Of a DNA stretch of 64,000 nt, positions 17,792 to 26,843 are shown in pieces (position 1 is the first letter of the stretch; each line of letters begins with the position of its first letter). Below the pieces are notes generated by a model. It saw nothing but the letters and a program-made list of their open reading frames with translations. It had not been told where the DNA came from and made no database searches. The DNA is taken from the NCBI GenBank assembly GCA_942490535.1, contig CALNXQ010000005.1, forward strand, positions 1,116,001 to 1,180,000, given 5' to 3'. Source of the stretch: JAEINY01 sp942490535 (GTDB lineage: Bacteria; Bacteroidota; Bacteroidia; Bacteroidales; Marinilabiliaceae). The translations under genes were made by a program, and so were the position numbers.

Positions 17792-17812
17792 TAGATCTGA
17801 ATTAATGATATT

Positions 17813-18508
17813 ATGCAGAAGAAACTCATCATTGCCATTGACGGCCATTCATCCTGTGGTAAAAGTACAGTAGCTAAAGATTTGGCTAAGGAATTAGGAT
17901 ATGTTTACATTGATACGGGTGCTATGTACCGAAGCGTGACGCTGTTTGCCATGCAAAATGGTTTTGTCGGCAACGGTACTATTGATGAAAAAGCATTAGG
18001 GACTCATTTGAATGACATCAAAATCACATTTAAGTATCAACCGGAGGAGAAGAAGAACGAAACTTTTCTGAATGGGATTAGTGTGGAAGATGCCATCCGT
18101 GGGCTGGAAGTGAGTCAGAATGTGAGTGCCGTGAGTGCTTTGGGATTTGTGCGTCGCCGCTTGGTCGAATTGCAACAGGAGATGGGCATTGAAGGTGGCA
18201 TTGTAATGGATGGCCGTGACATTGGAACCGTGGTTTTCCCCAAGGCAGATCTGAAACTGTTTATGACCGCTGCTCCTGAGATCCGGGCTCAACGCCGGTT
18301 TGATGAGCTGATAGCCAAAGGGGATCCGGTTAATTTTGACGAAATTCTGGAGAATGTGAAGTTCCGGGACCATCAGGATAGTACCCGCGAAGAGAGTCCG
18401 TTAATGCAGGCTGATGATGCGGTTGTGCTGGATAACAGCAACCTGACTAAAGAGGAGCAGCTGCAATGGATCATGGAAAAGTTACACGCAAGAGGGTTGT
18501 GTGAGTAG
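17813..18508 (+). CDS. cmk: (d)CMP kinase
   Basis: A 231-residue cytoplasmic kinase that phosphorylates CMP and dCMP with ATP in pyrimidine nucleotide recycling. The P-loop GHSSCGKST spans residues 11-19. VYIDTGAMYRSVTL (NMP-binding region) and GIVMDGRDIGTVVFP are family signatures, and RAQRRFDEL is the Arg-rich LID region. The length is normal (about 225-230). ispH starts three bases after its stop codon, so they form one transcript, with pfkA following. The cmk-ispH order is common in Bacteroidota. Confidence 0.97.
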   Translation: MQKKLIIAIDGHSSCGKSTVAKDLAKELGYVYIDTGAMYRSVTLFAMQNGFVGNGTIDEKALGTHLNDIKITFKYQPEEKKNETFLNGISVEDAIRGLEVSQNVSAVSALGFVRRRLVELQQEMGIEGGIVMDGRDIGTVVFPKADLKLFMTAAPEIRAQRRFDELIAKGDPVNFDEILENVKFRDHQDSTREESPLMQADDAVVLDNSNLTKEEQLQWIMEKLHARGLCE

Positions 18509-18511
18509 TTA

Positions 18512-19396
18512 ATGAAGCAAGCAATGGCAAAGATAATAGTTGAGGTTGATCAGCACTCCGGTTTTTGCTTTGGTGTGGTGAAAGCGGTGGAAGCAGTCGA
18601 ATCCTTATTAAGTCAAGGTGAAAAAGTGTGGTGTGTGGGTGATATTGTGCACAATGAGGCCGAAGCCAATCGGTTGAAACAAATGGGTATGTCCACGATT
18701 CAAGCATCAGATTTTGATCAGATTCAATCCGGGACGGTTCTTTTCCGTGCTCATGGGGAGCCTCCAGCATCCTATCAATTAGCGCAACAGCATGGCTTGA
18801 CTTTAAAAGATGCCACTTGTCCGGTGGTATTAAAGTTGCAACAACGGGTCAAGCAGGCTTATTTGCAGCAGAAAAAGCAGGATGGTCAGATTGTTATATA
18901 TGGAAAGAAAGGTCACGCTGAAGTGATTGGTTTAGTTGGTCAAACCGACAATGAAGCCATTGTGGTAGAGTCAGTAGTTGATCTGGAGAAGATTGATTTT
19001 GCGCGGCCCATGGAAGTGTTTTCGCAAACCACCAAAAGCCCTGAAGGGCTGCTGAAAATGGTAACTTTGATGCAACAAAGGGCTCAAAATGGCATTGAGG
19101 TCCGTTCGCATGATACCGTGTGTCGTCAGGTTTCGGGTCGGGTACCGCGGATCAAAACATTCGCCCAACAATATGATGCCATTGTTTTTGTGGGCGGTAC
19201 GCAAAGTAGCAATGCCCGTATGTTGTATGAAGCCTGTCGGGAAGTGAATGCGTTAAGTTACTTTATCTCCGAACCGCATGAGCTGAAGCGGGATTGGTTC
19301 ACAGATGGGCTTAAGTCGGTTGGTGTATGTGGGGCAACCTCAACGCCAGAGTGGCTGATGGAACAAGTAGCAGATAAAATTCGCAATATAGAGTAG
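18512..19396 (+). CDS. ispH: 4-hydroxy-3-methylbut-2-enyl diphosphate reductase IspH
   Basis: A 294-residue [4Fe-4S] enzyme, last step of the MEP isoprenoid pathway, which makes IPP and DMAPP from HMBPP. The three cluster cysteines are Cys19 (GFCFGV), Cys103 (ATCPVV) and Cys204 (DTVCRQV), each seven positions later than in the E. coli enzyme. The catalytic region FRAHGEPP and the C-terminal CGATSTPEWLMEQV are present. Two start codons are possible: ATG 18512 and ATG 18524 (MAKIIVEVD). The second would give a length closer to relatives. The protein is a single-domain IspH without the S1 domains fused in some Firmicutes. Confidence 0.97.
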   Translation: MKQAMAKIIVEVDQHSGFCFGVVKAVEAVESLLSQGEKVWCVGDIVHNEAEANRLKQMGMSTIQASDFDQIQSGTVLFRAHGEPPASYQLAQQHGLTLKDATCPVVLKLQQRVKQAYLQQKKQDGQIVIYGKKGHAEVIGLVGQTDNEAIVVESVVDLEKIDFARPMEVFSQTTKSPEGLLKMVTLMQQRAQNGIEVRSHDTVCRQVSGRVPRIKTFAQQYDAIVFVGGTQSSNARMLYEACREVNALSYFISEPHELKRDWFTDGLKSVGVCGATSTPEWLMEQVADKIRNIE

Positions 19397-19463
19397 TAGC
19401 AAGTGGGAAACCATACATTAAAGTTTTTATTGCCAACGTCAAATTCTCAAAAAAGTCAACATC

Positions 19464-20444
19464 ATGTCAAAAATCAAAAAGATTGCTGTTTTAACATCCG
19501 GAGGTGATGCTCCTGGGATGAATGCCGCCATTCGTGCTGTCGTGCGTGGAGCCATCTATCATGATTTGGAAGTGATGGGCATCGTCAAAGGGTATTATGG
19601 AATGATTCACGATGATTTTATTCCAATGGAGTCTTCTTCGGTGAGTAATATCCTTCAGAACGGTGGTACCATCTTGAAATCGGCACGTAGCGAAGAATTT
19701 CGAACCGAGGAAGGTCGAAAAATGGGCTATGACAATCTTAAGAAGCATGATATTGATGGATTAGTGGTGATTGGCGGTGACGGGACTTTTACCGGAGCAC
19801 GCATCTTTAGTCAGGAGTATGACATACCCATTATTGGTGTGCCTGGAACCATTGATAATGATCTCTTTGGGACGGATTCTACCATTGGTTACGATACGGC
19901 TTTAAACACCGTAGTGGAAGCTGTGGATAAAATACGGGATACAGCCACTGCGCACAGTCGTCTCTTTTTTATTGAGGTAATGGGGCGTGATGCCGGTTTC
20001 CTGGCTTTGCGAAGTGGTGTGGCTTCCGGTGCTGAAGCGGTATTGGTGCCTGAAGTGGACACCGACTTTACCAAACTGAATGCCTTTCTGGAGAACAAAT
20101 ATAAAAAAGAAAAATCCAGCAGTATTGTATTGGTGGCAGAAGGGGAGAAGATGGGCAGTACCATTGATATTGCCAATCGGGTGGGTAAAGAACATCCTGA
20201 GTACGATGTGCGGGTCACTATATTGGGCCATTTGCAAAGGGGAGGATCGCCAACGGTTTATGACCGCGTGCTGGCCAGTCAATTGGGAGTAGCAGCTGTG
20301 GATGCACTGCTCGATGATCAGAAAAGCATCATGGTGGGTCTGGTGAACAAGGAAATCGTGCACGTTCCCTTTAATCAGACACTGAAGAATAAGAAACCAC
20401 TTAATCCAAGGTTGTTGAGATTGATTGAGGTGTTGTCGATCTAA
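19464..20444 (+). CDS. pfkA: ATP-dependent 6-phosphofructokinase
   Basis: A 326-residue glycolytic enzyme that converts fructose 6-phosphate to fructose 1,6-bisphosphate. Family motifs are GGDAPGMNAAIR near the start, VIGGDGTFTGA, the catalytic GTIDNDL, EVMGRDAGFLAL and LGHLQRGGSPT. The residue before TIDND is Gly rather than Lys, and the GGDG motif is kept; by the known rule this points to ATP rather than pyrophosphate as the phosphate donor. The size fits the bacterial short form. It is 67 bases after ispH, so it may share that transcript or start from its own promoter; no clear promoter was seen. Confidence 0.96.
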   Translation: MSKIKKIAVLTSGGDAPGMNAAIRAVVRGAIYHDLEVMGIVKGYYGMIHDDFIPMESSSVSNILQNGGTILKSARSEEFRTEEGRKMGYDNLKKHDIDGLVVIGGDGTFTGARIFSQEYDIPIIGVPGTIDNDLFGTDSTIGYDTALNTVVEAVDKIRDTATAHSRLFFIEVMGRDAGFLALRSGVASGAEAVLVPEVDTDFTKLNAFLENKYKKEKSSSIVLVAEGEKMGSTIDIANRVGKEHPEYDVRVTILGHLQRGGSPTVYDRVLASQLGVAAVDALLDDQKSIMVGLVNKEIVHVPFNQTLKNKKPLNPRLLRLIEVLSI

Positions 20445-20534
20445 ATATATCCACCAACATAGTCCGAAATCCAATTGGGGGCTTAATAAACCATTAAACC
20501 TAACCATGAAAATCATACTTGAAACCATTCTAAC

Positions 20535-21110
20535 ATGAAAGTAATCGCTTTTAACGGTAGCCCGCGTCGGGGGGGTAATACAGAATTACTCATCCTAGAG
20601 GTGTTTAAAACGCTTGAAGGCCATGGTATTGAAACAGAATTATACCAATTGGGCGGAAAGATAGTACATGGTTGTACAGCTTGCGGAAAATGCCGGGATT
20701 TAGGAGATGGAAAGTGTCACATCAAAAATCCGGTACTACAAGAATGCATTGATAAAATGCGTGAAGCCGATGGCATCCTGTTGGGATCACCCGTTTACTT
20801 TTCAGATCTCACACCTGAAATGAAAGCCTTGATGGACGTGAGTGGTTATGTGTTGCGAGGGTGTGGTAATCCCCTTCAGCGGAAAGTGGGAGCCTCAGTG
20901 GTAGCTGTGCGCCGGGCAGGTGGCATACCTACCTTTGATAGTATGAACCGCTTTTTTCTGATTAATGAAATGATTATTCCCGGTTCCTCTTATTGGAACA
21001 TCGGCATCGGCAAAGCGAAAGGGGATGTATTGCAGGACGAAGAGGGATTAAAGACCATGCAAACCTTGGGTGAGAACATGGCCTGGTTACTAAAGACCAT
21101 TCATAAATAG
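20535..21110 (+). CDS. Iron-sulfur flavoprotein, NADPH-dependent FMN reductase family
   Basis: A 191-residue flavodoxin-fold protein. The FMN phosphate loop GSPRRGGNTE is at residues 9-18, and a second FMN contact is GSPVYFSD. A cysteine cluster CTACGKC with a further Cys eight residues later (GKC) matches the compact motif of archaeal-type iron-sulfur flavoproteins, which bind a 4Fe-4S cluster. Such proteins pass electrons between ferredoxins and other acceptors; the partner is unknown. A conserved-looking GGIPTFDSMNRFF segment follows the flavin site. It sits 90 bases after pfkA with no terminator visible between. Confidence 0.88.
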   Translation: MKVIAFNGSPRRGGNTELLILEVFKTLEGHGIETELYQLGGKIVHGCTACGKCRDLGDGKCHIKNPVLQECIDKMREADGILLGSPVYFSDLTPEMKALMDVSGYVLRGCGNPLQRKVGASVVAVRRAGGIPTFDSMNRFFLINEMIIPGSSYWNIGIGKAKGDVLQDEEGLKTMQTLGENMAWLLKTIHK

Positions 21111-21295
21111 ATCGTTCTGATCTTTATGGGATGAAAGAAGTATTGCCTGCTGCTTTTCGGAAATGGAGTAGAATTACCAGGAAGGTTGGCATTTGATCAG
21201 TTGAATTTTGGAGTTATCTTCCTGGATCGTTGTAATAAAATCAAAACAATACAGAGACGTGTATGTTTTAATGAGGAGTATTTGAGATAAGGAAT

Positions 21296-21559
21296 ATGGG
21301 AAAAGTTGAACAAGGCATTCGTATAGTAGTGGCAATGGCCATTGGACTGTTGTATTTCATAGGTGTATTCACCGGGAGCTATGCTGAACCCCTCTTATTC
21401 CTGGCATTCTATCTTAGTTTTACAGCGTTTCGAAGATGTTGCCCATTATCTAATCTGTTTGGACGTAAAATCTGCGCTATAGAGATAGATGAATCACCCC
21501 ATAGAATTGAAACGCTACCTTATGATTCTAAAGAGGAGTCTGGGAATCCATCGAATTGA
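21296..21559 (+). CDS. DUF2892-like small membrane protein with acidic tail
   Basis: An 87-residue protein with two hydrophobic helices (about residues 8-25 and 30-45), then FRRCCPLSNLFG and a charged tail rich in Glu and Asp. The N-terminal glycine-rich helix and the CPL-LFG phrase are features of DUF2892 inner-membrane proteins (YgaP-like). It is followed 26 bases later by a second, shorter DUF2892 gene, so the two probably form a unit. The function is unknown; some relatives are joined to rhodanese domains. The tail of about 25 residues is extra compared with its neighbour. Confidence 0.7.
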   Translation: MGKVEQGIRIVVAMAIGLLYFIGVFTGSYAEPLLFLAFYLSFTAFRRCCPLSNLFGRKICAIEIDESPHRIETLPYDSKEESGNPSN

Positions 21560-21585
21560 CCATTATTAACCTAAAATAAAAAGTC

Positions 21586-21771
21586 ATGAAAAAAAACATT
21601 GGAAGTGTGGATAAATCCTTTCGTCTGATACTCGGATTGGCAATTGGTATTGCTGGATATTACTATCATTCCTGGTGGGGACTAATCGGAATCATTCCCA
21701 TTTTAACGGCTATCATAAATTTTTGCCCGCTTTATGCGGCTTTTGGTTTTAGTACTTGCGGGCGCAGTTAA
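21586..21771 (+). CDS. DUF2892 small membrane protein
   Basis: A 61-residue protein with the classic DUF2892 layout: MKKNIGSVDKSFRLILG, a first helix, a short YYYHSWWG turn, a second helix, and the final NFCPLYAAFGFSTC. It is close to the usual length of about 60-65 residues and has no added domains. It is likely in the inner membrane. It pairs with the gene directly upstream and ends before a strong terminator. Confidence 0.85.
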   Translation: MKKNIGSVDKSFRLILGLAIGIAGYYYHSWWGLIGIIPILTAIINFCPLYAAFGFSTCGRS

Positions 21772-21792
21772 AAACATGGTTGCGTAACAGAG

Positions 21793-21827
21793 AAAACCTT
21801 CCGCTCAAGATAGCAGGAAGGTTTTTT
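21793..21827 (+). terminator. Rho-independent terminator
   Basis: Stem AAAACCTTCC/GGAAGGTTTT with a 13-base loop, followed by further Ts. It closes the DUF2892 pair. Confidence 0.88.
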
Positions 21828-21875
21828 GATGCAATGGCTGATTAAGACGATTCTGACTTGCTTGACCGTCGTTTA

Positions 21876-22382
21876 TCATGCTCGGGTTCCTCCTAATTCC
21901 ACACGTAGTCCCAATAAATCACCCAGTTGTTGTGCCTCGCCAAGTGCTGCTTGCATAGTGGTACATTGTTTTATGAATACCTGTTCGTGTTTAAATTTGC
22001 CTTGAAGGATGATATGGATATTATTGGACTTAATGCGGAGCGAATGATTCGCGTCTTTGGAGGATGCGGTGATTAAGCGGATGCATTCCATTTCGGTAAT
22101 AGGTCGCCAACTACCACTTGAAAACAAACCAAAGTATTTACGATAGACCTTAAATCGTTTCCCATCGGTATCTAATATGGTACCACGCGTGGAAAAGCCA
22201 ATGAAAAGACCCGCCGCTGCTACAAACAGACCGCTAAGGGTGAAGGTGATTATACCTGTAATGGACAGGATGTAACCGGATAAGGCTGCGATTTGGCCAT
22301 ATGTTTTACCTCTTGTATTGCTGATGATCATGGTGTTGTTGGATTGTCTATTAAATATAGTGGAAACAAAGCTTGAGAGCAA
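21876..22382 (-). CDS. Unrecognised two-helix membrane protein
   Basis: A protein of up to 168 residues; the ATG at 22331 (MIISNTRGKTYGQ) would give 151 residues and looks like a better start because the preceding 17 residues are poorly conserved in style. Two adjacent hydrophobic helices (about 30-75 of the long form) are followed by a soluble part with a GKRFKVYRKYFGLFSSG-like strand pair, a pattern resembling a PH-like fold after two membrane helices. No named family was recognised. It stands alone, convergent to the DUF2892 pair. Confidence 0.65.
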   Translation of the reverse strand: MLSSFVSTIFNRQSNNTMIISNTRGKTYGQIAALSGYILSITGIITFTLSGLFVAAAGLFIGFSTRGTILDTDGKRFKVYRKYFGLFSSGSWRPITEMECIRLITASSKDANHSLRIKSNNIHIILQGKFKHEQVFIKQCTTMQAALGEAQQLGDLLGLRVELGGTRA

Positions 22383-22442
22383 GGTGATAAGCCTTCTTTT
22401 TCATGCTTGGGCAAAGCATTTGATTGGAGTCATACTAAAATG

Positions 22443-22480
22443 AAAAATCCCGGTGGCGTGTAATGTCCAACCGGGATTTT
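22443..22480 (-). terminator. Rho-independent terminator
   Basis: Stem AAAATCCCGGT/ACCGGGATTTT (11 bp) with a 15-base loop, 19 bases beyond the stop codon of the membrane methyltransferase-like gene on the minus strand. The T-run continues on that strand. Confidence 0.88.
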
Positions 22481-22498
22481 ATTTTGGGGATTAATTAT

Positions 22499-24745
22499 TT
22501 ACATCTTTTGTCTCATTGGACGCATCAAAAAGACATAAGCCCACACATAGCATAATAGCGCCAAGGTTAATCCGCTGGCAAACCCGAAATTGAAAACGGG
22601 GATTAATACCAATGTGCTGCCAATAACCGAAGCTGCACCATTAATGGCGAATCCCCAGTCAATGAGATCACCTGCTTTCTCGCTTCCTTTCACAAAAGGC
22701 ATACCCATGAAAAAGCCCAGGGGGGCAATGAGTAGAGTGGTGATTAATAGGCGTACAGGTAATACTGTACCTCCAAGTGCATTGGTGAGATATGGAAAGG
22801 CGAAAATATCCAGTAAAATCCAACCGGCTATAAAAAGAAAAGGCCAGTGATTTTTAAAGCGGCAACTCATCATACTACCCAAGCCTGAACTGGCTAATAA
22901 AACAAATAGGATGGTCATAAAGGTATACGAAGAGGAACCTATGAAGAGTGTGTATTTCTGAATCAGCACCACCTCTATGGCCATAAAACCAATGCCGATC
23001 ATAAAGAAATAGAACCAGCCGGCAGGTTTTAATTTTGGACCCTTTTTCAGGTAAGGTAATAGGTTGAGGGGGATGATCAGGCAAATGACGATGGCCAGGA
23101 TAATTAGAATGATCACCTTCGAAAGTGGGAATCCTTGGAATTCATAGGGCAGCAAACGTGTTTTAACTTTTTCAAGATCAAAATTCTTCATCAAACCAAG
23201 CTGGGCCGTGAAGGGTTGATCATCCGAGCAAGGTGCCAGATTGGTGGACGATTCTGCTTGCTGACTTTCCCAGCCATGGAGTACAATCTGGTTGATCTGG
23301 TTGTGTTGTAATGAGTCAGCCGCCGGATAGAGGAGTCTGAAGAAGGGGTAATTCTCTGCTGTAGTTTCATAGATTCCTTCAGTAATTGTGGAAGGAGTGA
23401 GAGGCTGTTTGCTCATCAGAATTAAATGTCGGCGCATTGTTGGCAGATGGTAAACGGCCAAGTGCTGTGCGGGGTCTTTCACTCCTTCGCGTTGTAAGGC
23501 CTCCAACACTTCTGATACCATGCGGGGCACATAAAACTGGTGTTCCATCATCAGATAACCTTTTTTAGAAAGGGCCCGGAAATAGTCCTGAAAAGCTTCG
23601 GTGGTAAACAGGTAATTCTCCGCCAATGCAAATGAGCCCGAGGCTAAGGCTGCAAATGTATTGGAGCTTAAAGAGTAGATGACATCAAAATGATTGTTGT
23701 AACGACGCACATAGGAGCGGGCGTCCTCAGAAACCACCTGTACTCGGTTATCATTGTAGATCCCCCCGCTGAAGTCTTTCAGAAAACCATCGGTCATCAT
23801 GTCGTTAATGTGGGGGTTGACTTCTACGGCATGCACTTCGGTCGCGCCGTCCTGAAGAGCTTGCAGCACATCACCACCGCCACCGGCACCCAGCGAAAGA
23901 AAACGACATGAATCAAATTGTTGGGTCAGGTTGGTAGCGGGTATGGAAAACTGAAAACGCATGGAGTCGGGTCGATCCCAATTACCATCAAATTTGAGGA
24001 CTGGACTATTGGCGGCATCATCAATGTTTAAACCCCAGTAATCATCATTGTATTGATAGACTTTTAACCGGGCCATGGCATCCCAGTGGGTGTAAATCAC
24101 TTCGGCTCGTTCTTGTTTGGGGCGCGTTAATAATTCAGCGCTATAAGGTAGACTCGTCAAGCAGGTAATGAACAATATGGCTGGTGTGATTTTCCACCAA
24201 CGGGGGATGAGGATGAAAGCTGGAATCAATACTGGCAGAGCAATGATTATAGCAGCTTTGTCTGTTCCAAGGGTATTCATCATCAGGACGGCAATAATCA
24301 CACCCACCGCTGCACCAATAAGGTCAGACATATAGAGTCGCGGCATATGTACATGTTCTTTCCTGAAAATGCTACTCAGCACGATCCCCCCGGTAAAGAA
24401 CGAAGAGCCCAGGATGAGGATGGTAGTGATTAGCTTCAGAAGCATCCAATGATTGCTGAGCAGTTGTGTAAAATCAAGTTGCAGATGGAGTACTGCGGGA
24501 GGTCCGGCTAACATTAATAGGGCCGTGATGGACAACAACCCACCATAGTTATGGATGGCTGTCAGCTTTTTGCTCATACGCAGGGATAAGGCACCAAGAC
24601 CTAGTCCCAGAATGCTAACACTGAGTATTAAAAAGGCAAACGTATAAAAGTATTCGGCAGAAAAAATCCTGGACCAGATGATTTCCATCGAAATCAGGGC
24701 CAGGGATAACAGGAACACAATAAGTGCTTTACTCATAATTTTCAT
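22499..24745 (-). CDS. Membrane protein with spermidine-synthase-like domain
   Basis: A 748-residue protein with about six N-terminal helices (1-215), a soluble Rossmann-like domain (about 220-480), and about seven C-terminal helices (510-745). The soluble part has the SAM/decarboxy-SAM glycine loop SLGAGGGGDVLQAL, the acidic strand end AVEVNP and the SEDARSYV segment, as in spermidine synthase-like proteins fused to membrane parts. The place where true polyamine synthases have an Asp-rich D-S/T-x-D-P motif reads VIYSLSSNTFA, so the usual catalytic aspartate is not visible. The enzyme may act on another substrate. The gene is single, with its own terminator. Confidence 0.75.
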   Translation of the reverse strand: MKIMSKALIVFLLSLALISMEIIWSRIFSAEYFYTFAFLILSVSILGLGLGALSLRMSKKLTAIHNYGGLLSITALLMLAGPPAVLHLQLDFTQLLSNHWMLLKLITTILILGSSFFTGGIVLSSIFRKEHVHMPRLYMSDLIGAAVGVIIAVLMMNTLGTDKAAIIIALPVLIPAFILIPRWWKITPAILFITCLTSLPYSAELLTRPKQERAEVIYTHWDAMARLKVYQYNDDYWGLNIDDAANSPVLKFDGNWDRPDSMRFQFSIPATNLTQQFDSCRFLSLGAGGGGDVLQALQDGATEVHAVEVNPHINDMMTDGFLKDFSGGIYNDNRVQVVSEDARSYVRRYNNHFDVIYSLSSNTFAALASGSFALAENYLFTTEAFQDYFRALSKKGYLMMEHQFYVPRMVSEVLEALQREGVKDPAQHLAVYHLPTMRRHLILMSKQPLTPSTITEGIYETTAENYPFFRLLYPAADSLQHNQINQIVLHGWESQQAESSTNLAPCSDDQPFTAQLGLMKNFDLEKVKTRLLPYEFQGFPLSKVIILIILAIVICLIIPLNLLPYLKKGPKLKPAGWFYFFMIGIGFMAIEVVLIQKYTLFIGSSSYTFMTILFVLLASSGLGSMMSCRFKNHWPFLFIAGWILLDIFAFPYLTNALGGTVLPVRLLITTLLIAPLGFFMGMPFVKGSEKAGDLIDWGFAINGAASVIGSTLVLIPVFNFGFASGLTLALLCYVWAYVFLMRPMRQKM

Positions 24746-24978
24746 AAATGTCTGGATTAAGTTAAAAACGACCTATTTCAGCAAATTACATTCCGAATTA
24801 TGTATTGGTTATGATTCAGAATGATTTACAGAATAAATGCAATATTGAATACAGAACGTTTATGTTCGAAAATGAAGCACTTTATTGTTCGGTTTCGGAC
24901 AAATTATCTTTCATGTCACTATCCCATAGATGACTCTTTTAAACCAGACTCTATTATCATCGTCTGTGTGCTGTAAAT

Positions 24979-26496
24979 TTACTTACTCATATAGGTTTGC
25001 AAAGAGAAGAGCTTGAAGTGTCCCGGGCGTTCGAAACGTTTCAGATCATCCTTTTGGGTCCTTCCCTTGCTTTGTTGAAGTATATTGTAGTACCCTTTAC
25101 TATGCAAAAAGTACGTATAAGTTTGATTTGGATTTTCCGGCTTTAAAGGAAAGGTCAGGGTAGTGGCATCACCCAAATTTACCTGGTTGAGGTATAGTTT
25201 ATCATCTGCGCTGATGAGGTTGGTGACATCCCTTTTATGTTGATCAATGGCTGAGGAACAACTGAAGGACTGTTGCGTTGTAGCAGTATAGGGCGTAAAA
25301 TCAATCCCCACCTGATCAATCTCCCAGAAGTATTTGCCCCATTCCAGTTTGACACGAAAAGTAGCGCCCATCGTTGGATCCAGGTTAACGGCCAGTACAT
25401 CCTTTTTAAAACGCATTGGTCCCGTCATGCGGTAATGGTCATACCATTCCCAATGGTCAAATTTCCAGATGTAAACGGAAATGGGGATCCCGGCGTTTAA
25501 GGCCCATTGTTGCAATTCGTCGGCCTTCAGATGCTGTTGTTGCTTTTGCCATTGGTCATATTTTCGGCCCCACAGTTGATGGTATTGTCCAATGACATGA
25601 TCCAGCCAAAAGCTGTTTTTGGCATTGATAACTAATTTAGCTGATGCGCAGTTTTTAGGAATGGCATATTCCAGAATAAGGCCATCACTACTCATGTTAC
25701 TAATATCGCCTGAGAAGCACATGTTATCATCGTGAGCAATGAGCGTAAGGACATTCGTTCCGGTGAGTGTCAAGGCCTGAACAGGTGATTCAATACGACT
25801 GATTGCTTGTGTTTTGTGGTATTTATCTATGAGCACTTGAATATTTTTGGGGTGTTGTATACGGATGACCTCCAGAAGATTGGTATGTTGTTCTTCAAAT
25901 ACTTCATTACTTAGGCGCAAGTGAAATGCATTATTCGCTCGGGAAATACCGGATAACTGTAAATAGTCATGGCGTTCAATGGGGGCTTGATTGGCGCCGC
26001 TGTATATTTCGCCAATGAGTGGCATGTCAGGGGTTTCAAGGTCATAAACTAAAGGGCAATGTTTTGAAACAGAGGCAATGTTATTCGACGTGAATTGATG
26101 CACTAGCAGGCCCAATTTTATAGGATACAGGCCGGTCAATATTTGTCCGTCGGGGGCAGTAATGTGATCAATACCAGTATGTGGAATTTGTACTTCAGAA
26201 TTACCTTTTGTAGTTTCTATAATTTCCAGAACATCGGCATGAATGATGAAGTGGTTGGTCGTTTGCTGAGACGGGCGAACTTTCAGAATCTGACCGGTAA
26301 TAAAATTTTTTTCTTCTTGAAAGTCGGTGAGCCGATACAGATCAGATTGATAATAGACATATAGTGTAGACAGTTCGCCGGGAGCTACGTCCTCATTTGC
26401 CACGTAACAGTGTCGGTAACCGGTACAGGTGGTGAACATTATCAGTAAAACAAGAGCTACTGCCAGCTGTTTGGATAGTTTATGAAAGGATGTCAT
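24979..26496 (-). CDS. Unrecognised exported lipoprotein-like protein
   Basis: A 505-residue protein with a signal sequence and a weak lipobox MFTTC (Cys24). After it come beta-rich segments and a helical insert near residues 295-325 (QYHQLWGRKYDQWQKQQQ). The last third has WKFDHWEWYDHYRMTG and several tryptophans, which suggests a carbohydrate- or membrane-facing surface, but this is a guess. No domain family was recognised. The gene is not in an operon. A full promoter-like sequence lies 170 bases upstream (26665-26696), which would leave a long 5' leader. Confidence 0.6.
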   Translation of the reverse strand: MTSFHKLSKQLAVALVLLIMFTTCTGYRHCYVANEDVAPGELSTLYVYYQSDLYRLTDFQEEKNFITGQILKVRPSQQTTNHFIIHADVLEIIETTKGNSEVQIPHTGIDHITAPDGQILTGLYPIKLGLLVHQFTSNNIASVSKHCPLVYDLETPDMPLIGEIYSGANQAPIERHDYLQLSGISRANNAFHLRLSNEVFEEQHTNLLEVIRIQHPKNIQVLIDKYHKTQAISRIESPVQALTLTGTNVLTLIAHDDNMCFSGDISNMSSDGLILEYAIPKNCASAKLVINAKNSFWLDHVIGQYHQLWGRKYDQWQKQQQHLKADELQQWALNAGIPISVYIWKFDHWEWYDHYRMTGPMRFKKDVLAVNLDPTMGATFRVKLEWGKYFWEIDQVGIDFTPYTATTQQSFSCSSAIDQHKRDVTNLISADDKLYLNQVNLGDATTLTFPLKPENPNQTYTYFLHSKGYYNILQQSKGRTQKDDLKRFERPGHFKLFSLQTYMSK

Positions 26497-26843
26497 GGCG
26501 TTACTATTTAGGATTACGGTAGTAAATACCTGCTCATCAAAAGTGATTCACACTTCTGAACGGGTTTCAGTCATACACGTATTGATAAGATTCTTTCTGG
26601 ATTTGCCACCTATCAACTACACAAAGGGAAGTGCATAAGGCACTTTATAGAATGAAATTTGAAACAAAAATACAGGGTAAAGGGGAGGGCTGTCAACTGT
26701 TTGTCGATTCAATTTGGCAAACAGCTACTTCGGAGTGATGGGCTGCTGATTTGGGAGGGTGGAAAATGGGTCACGTGAGTCATAGTATGACTCTGTTTTT
26801 CTATTTTTGGGTTCAATCTAAACCTCTTAAAATAGCTATTCCC
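26497..26843. other. Divergent intergenic region
   Basis: 347 bases between the leftward orphan lipoprotein gene and the rightward small lipoprotein gene. Apart from the minus-strand promoter candidate (annotated separately), nothing was recognised. A longer in-frame start at 26751 for the rightward gene is unlikely because it would bury the signal peptide. Confidence 0.5.
26665..26696 (-). promoter_or_regulatory. Bacteroidota-type promoter for the 505-residue lipoprotein gene
   Basis: Read on the minus strand: TTG (26696-26694), 21 bases, then TATTTTTG (26672-26665), matching the -33/-7 consensus. Transcription would start near 26658, leaving a leader of about 160 bases before the ATG at 26496. 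Confidence 0.45.

Noticed and set aside
19902..20528. A 208-codon minus-strand frame opposite pfkA
   Set aside because: It is a shadow of the pfkA frame, with no recognisable protein features.
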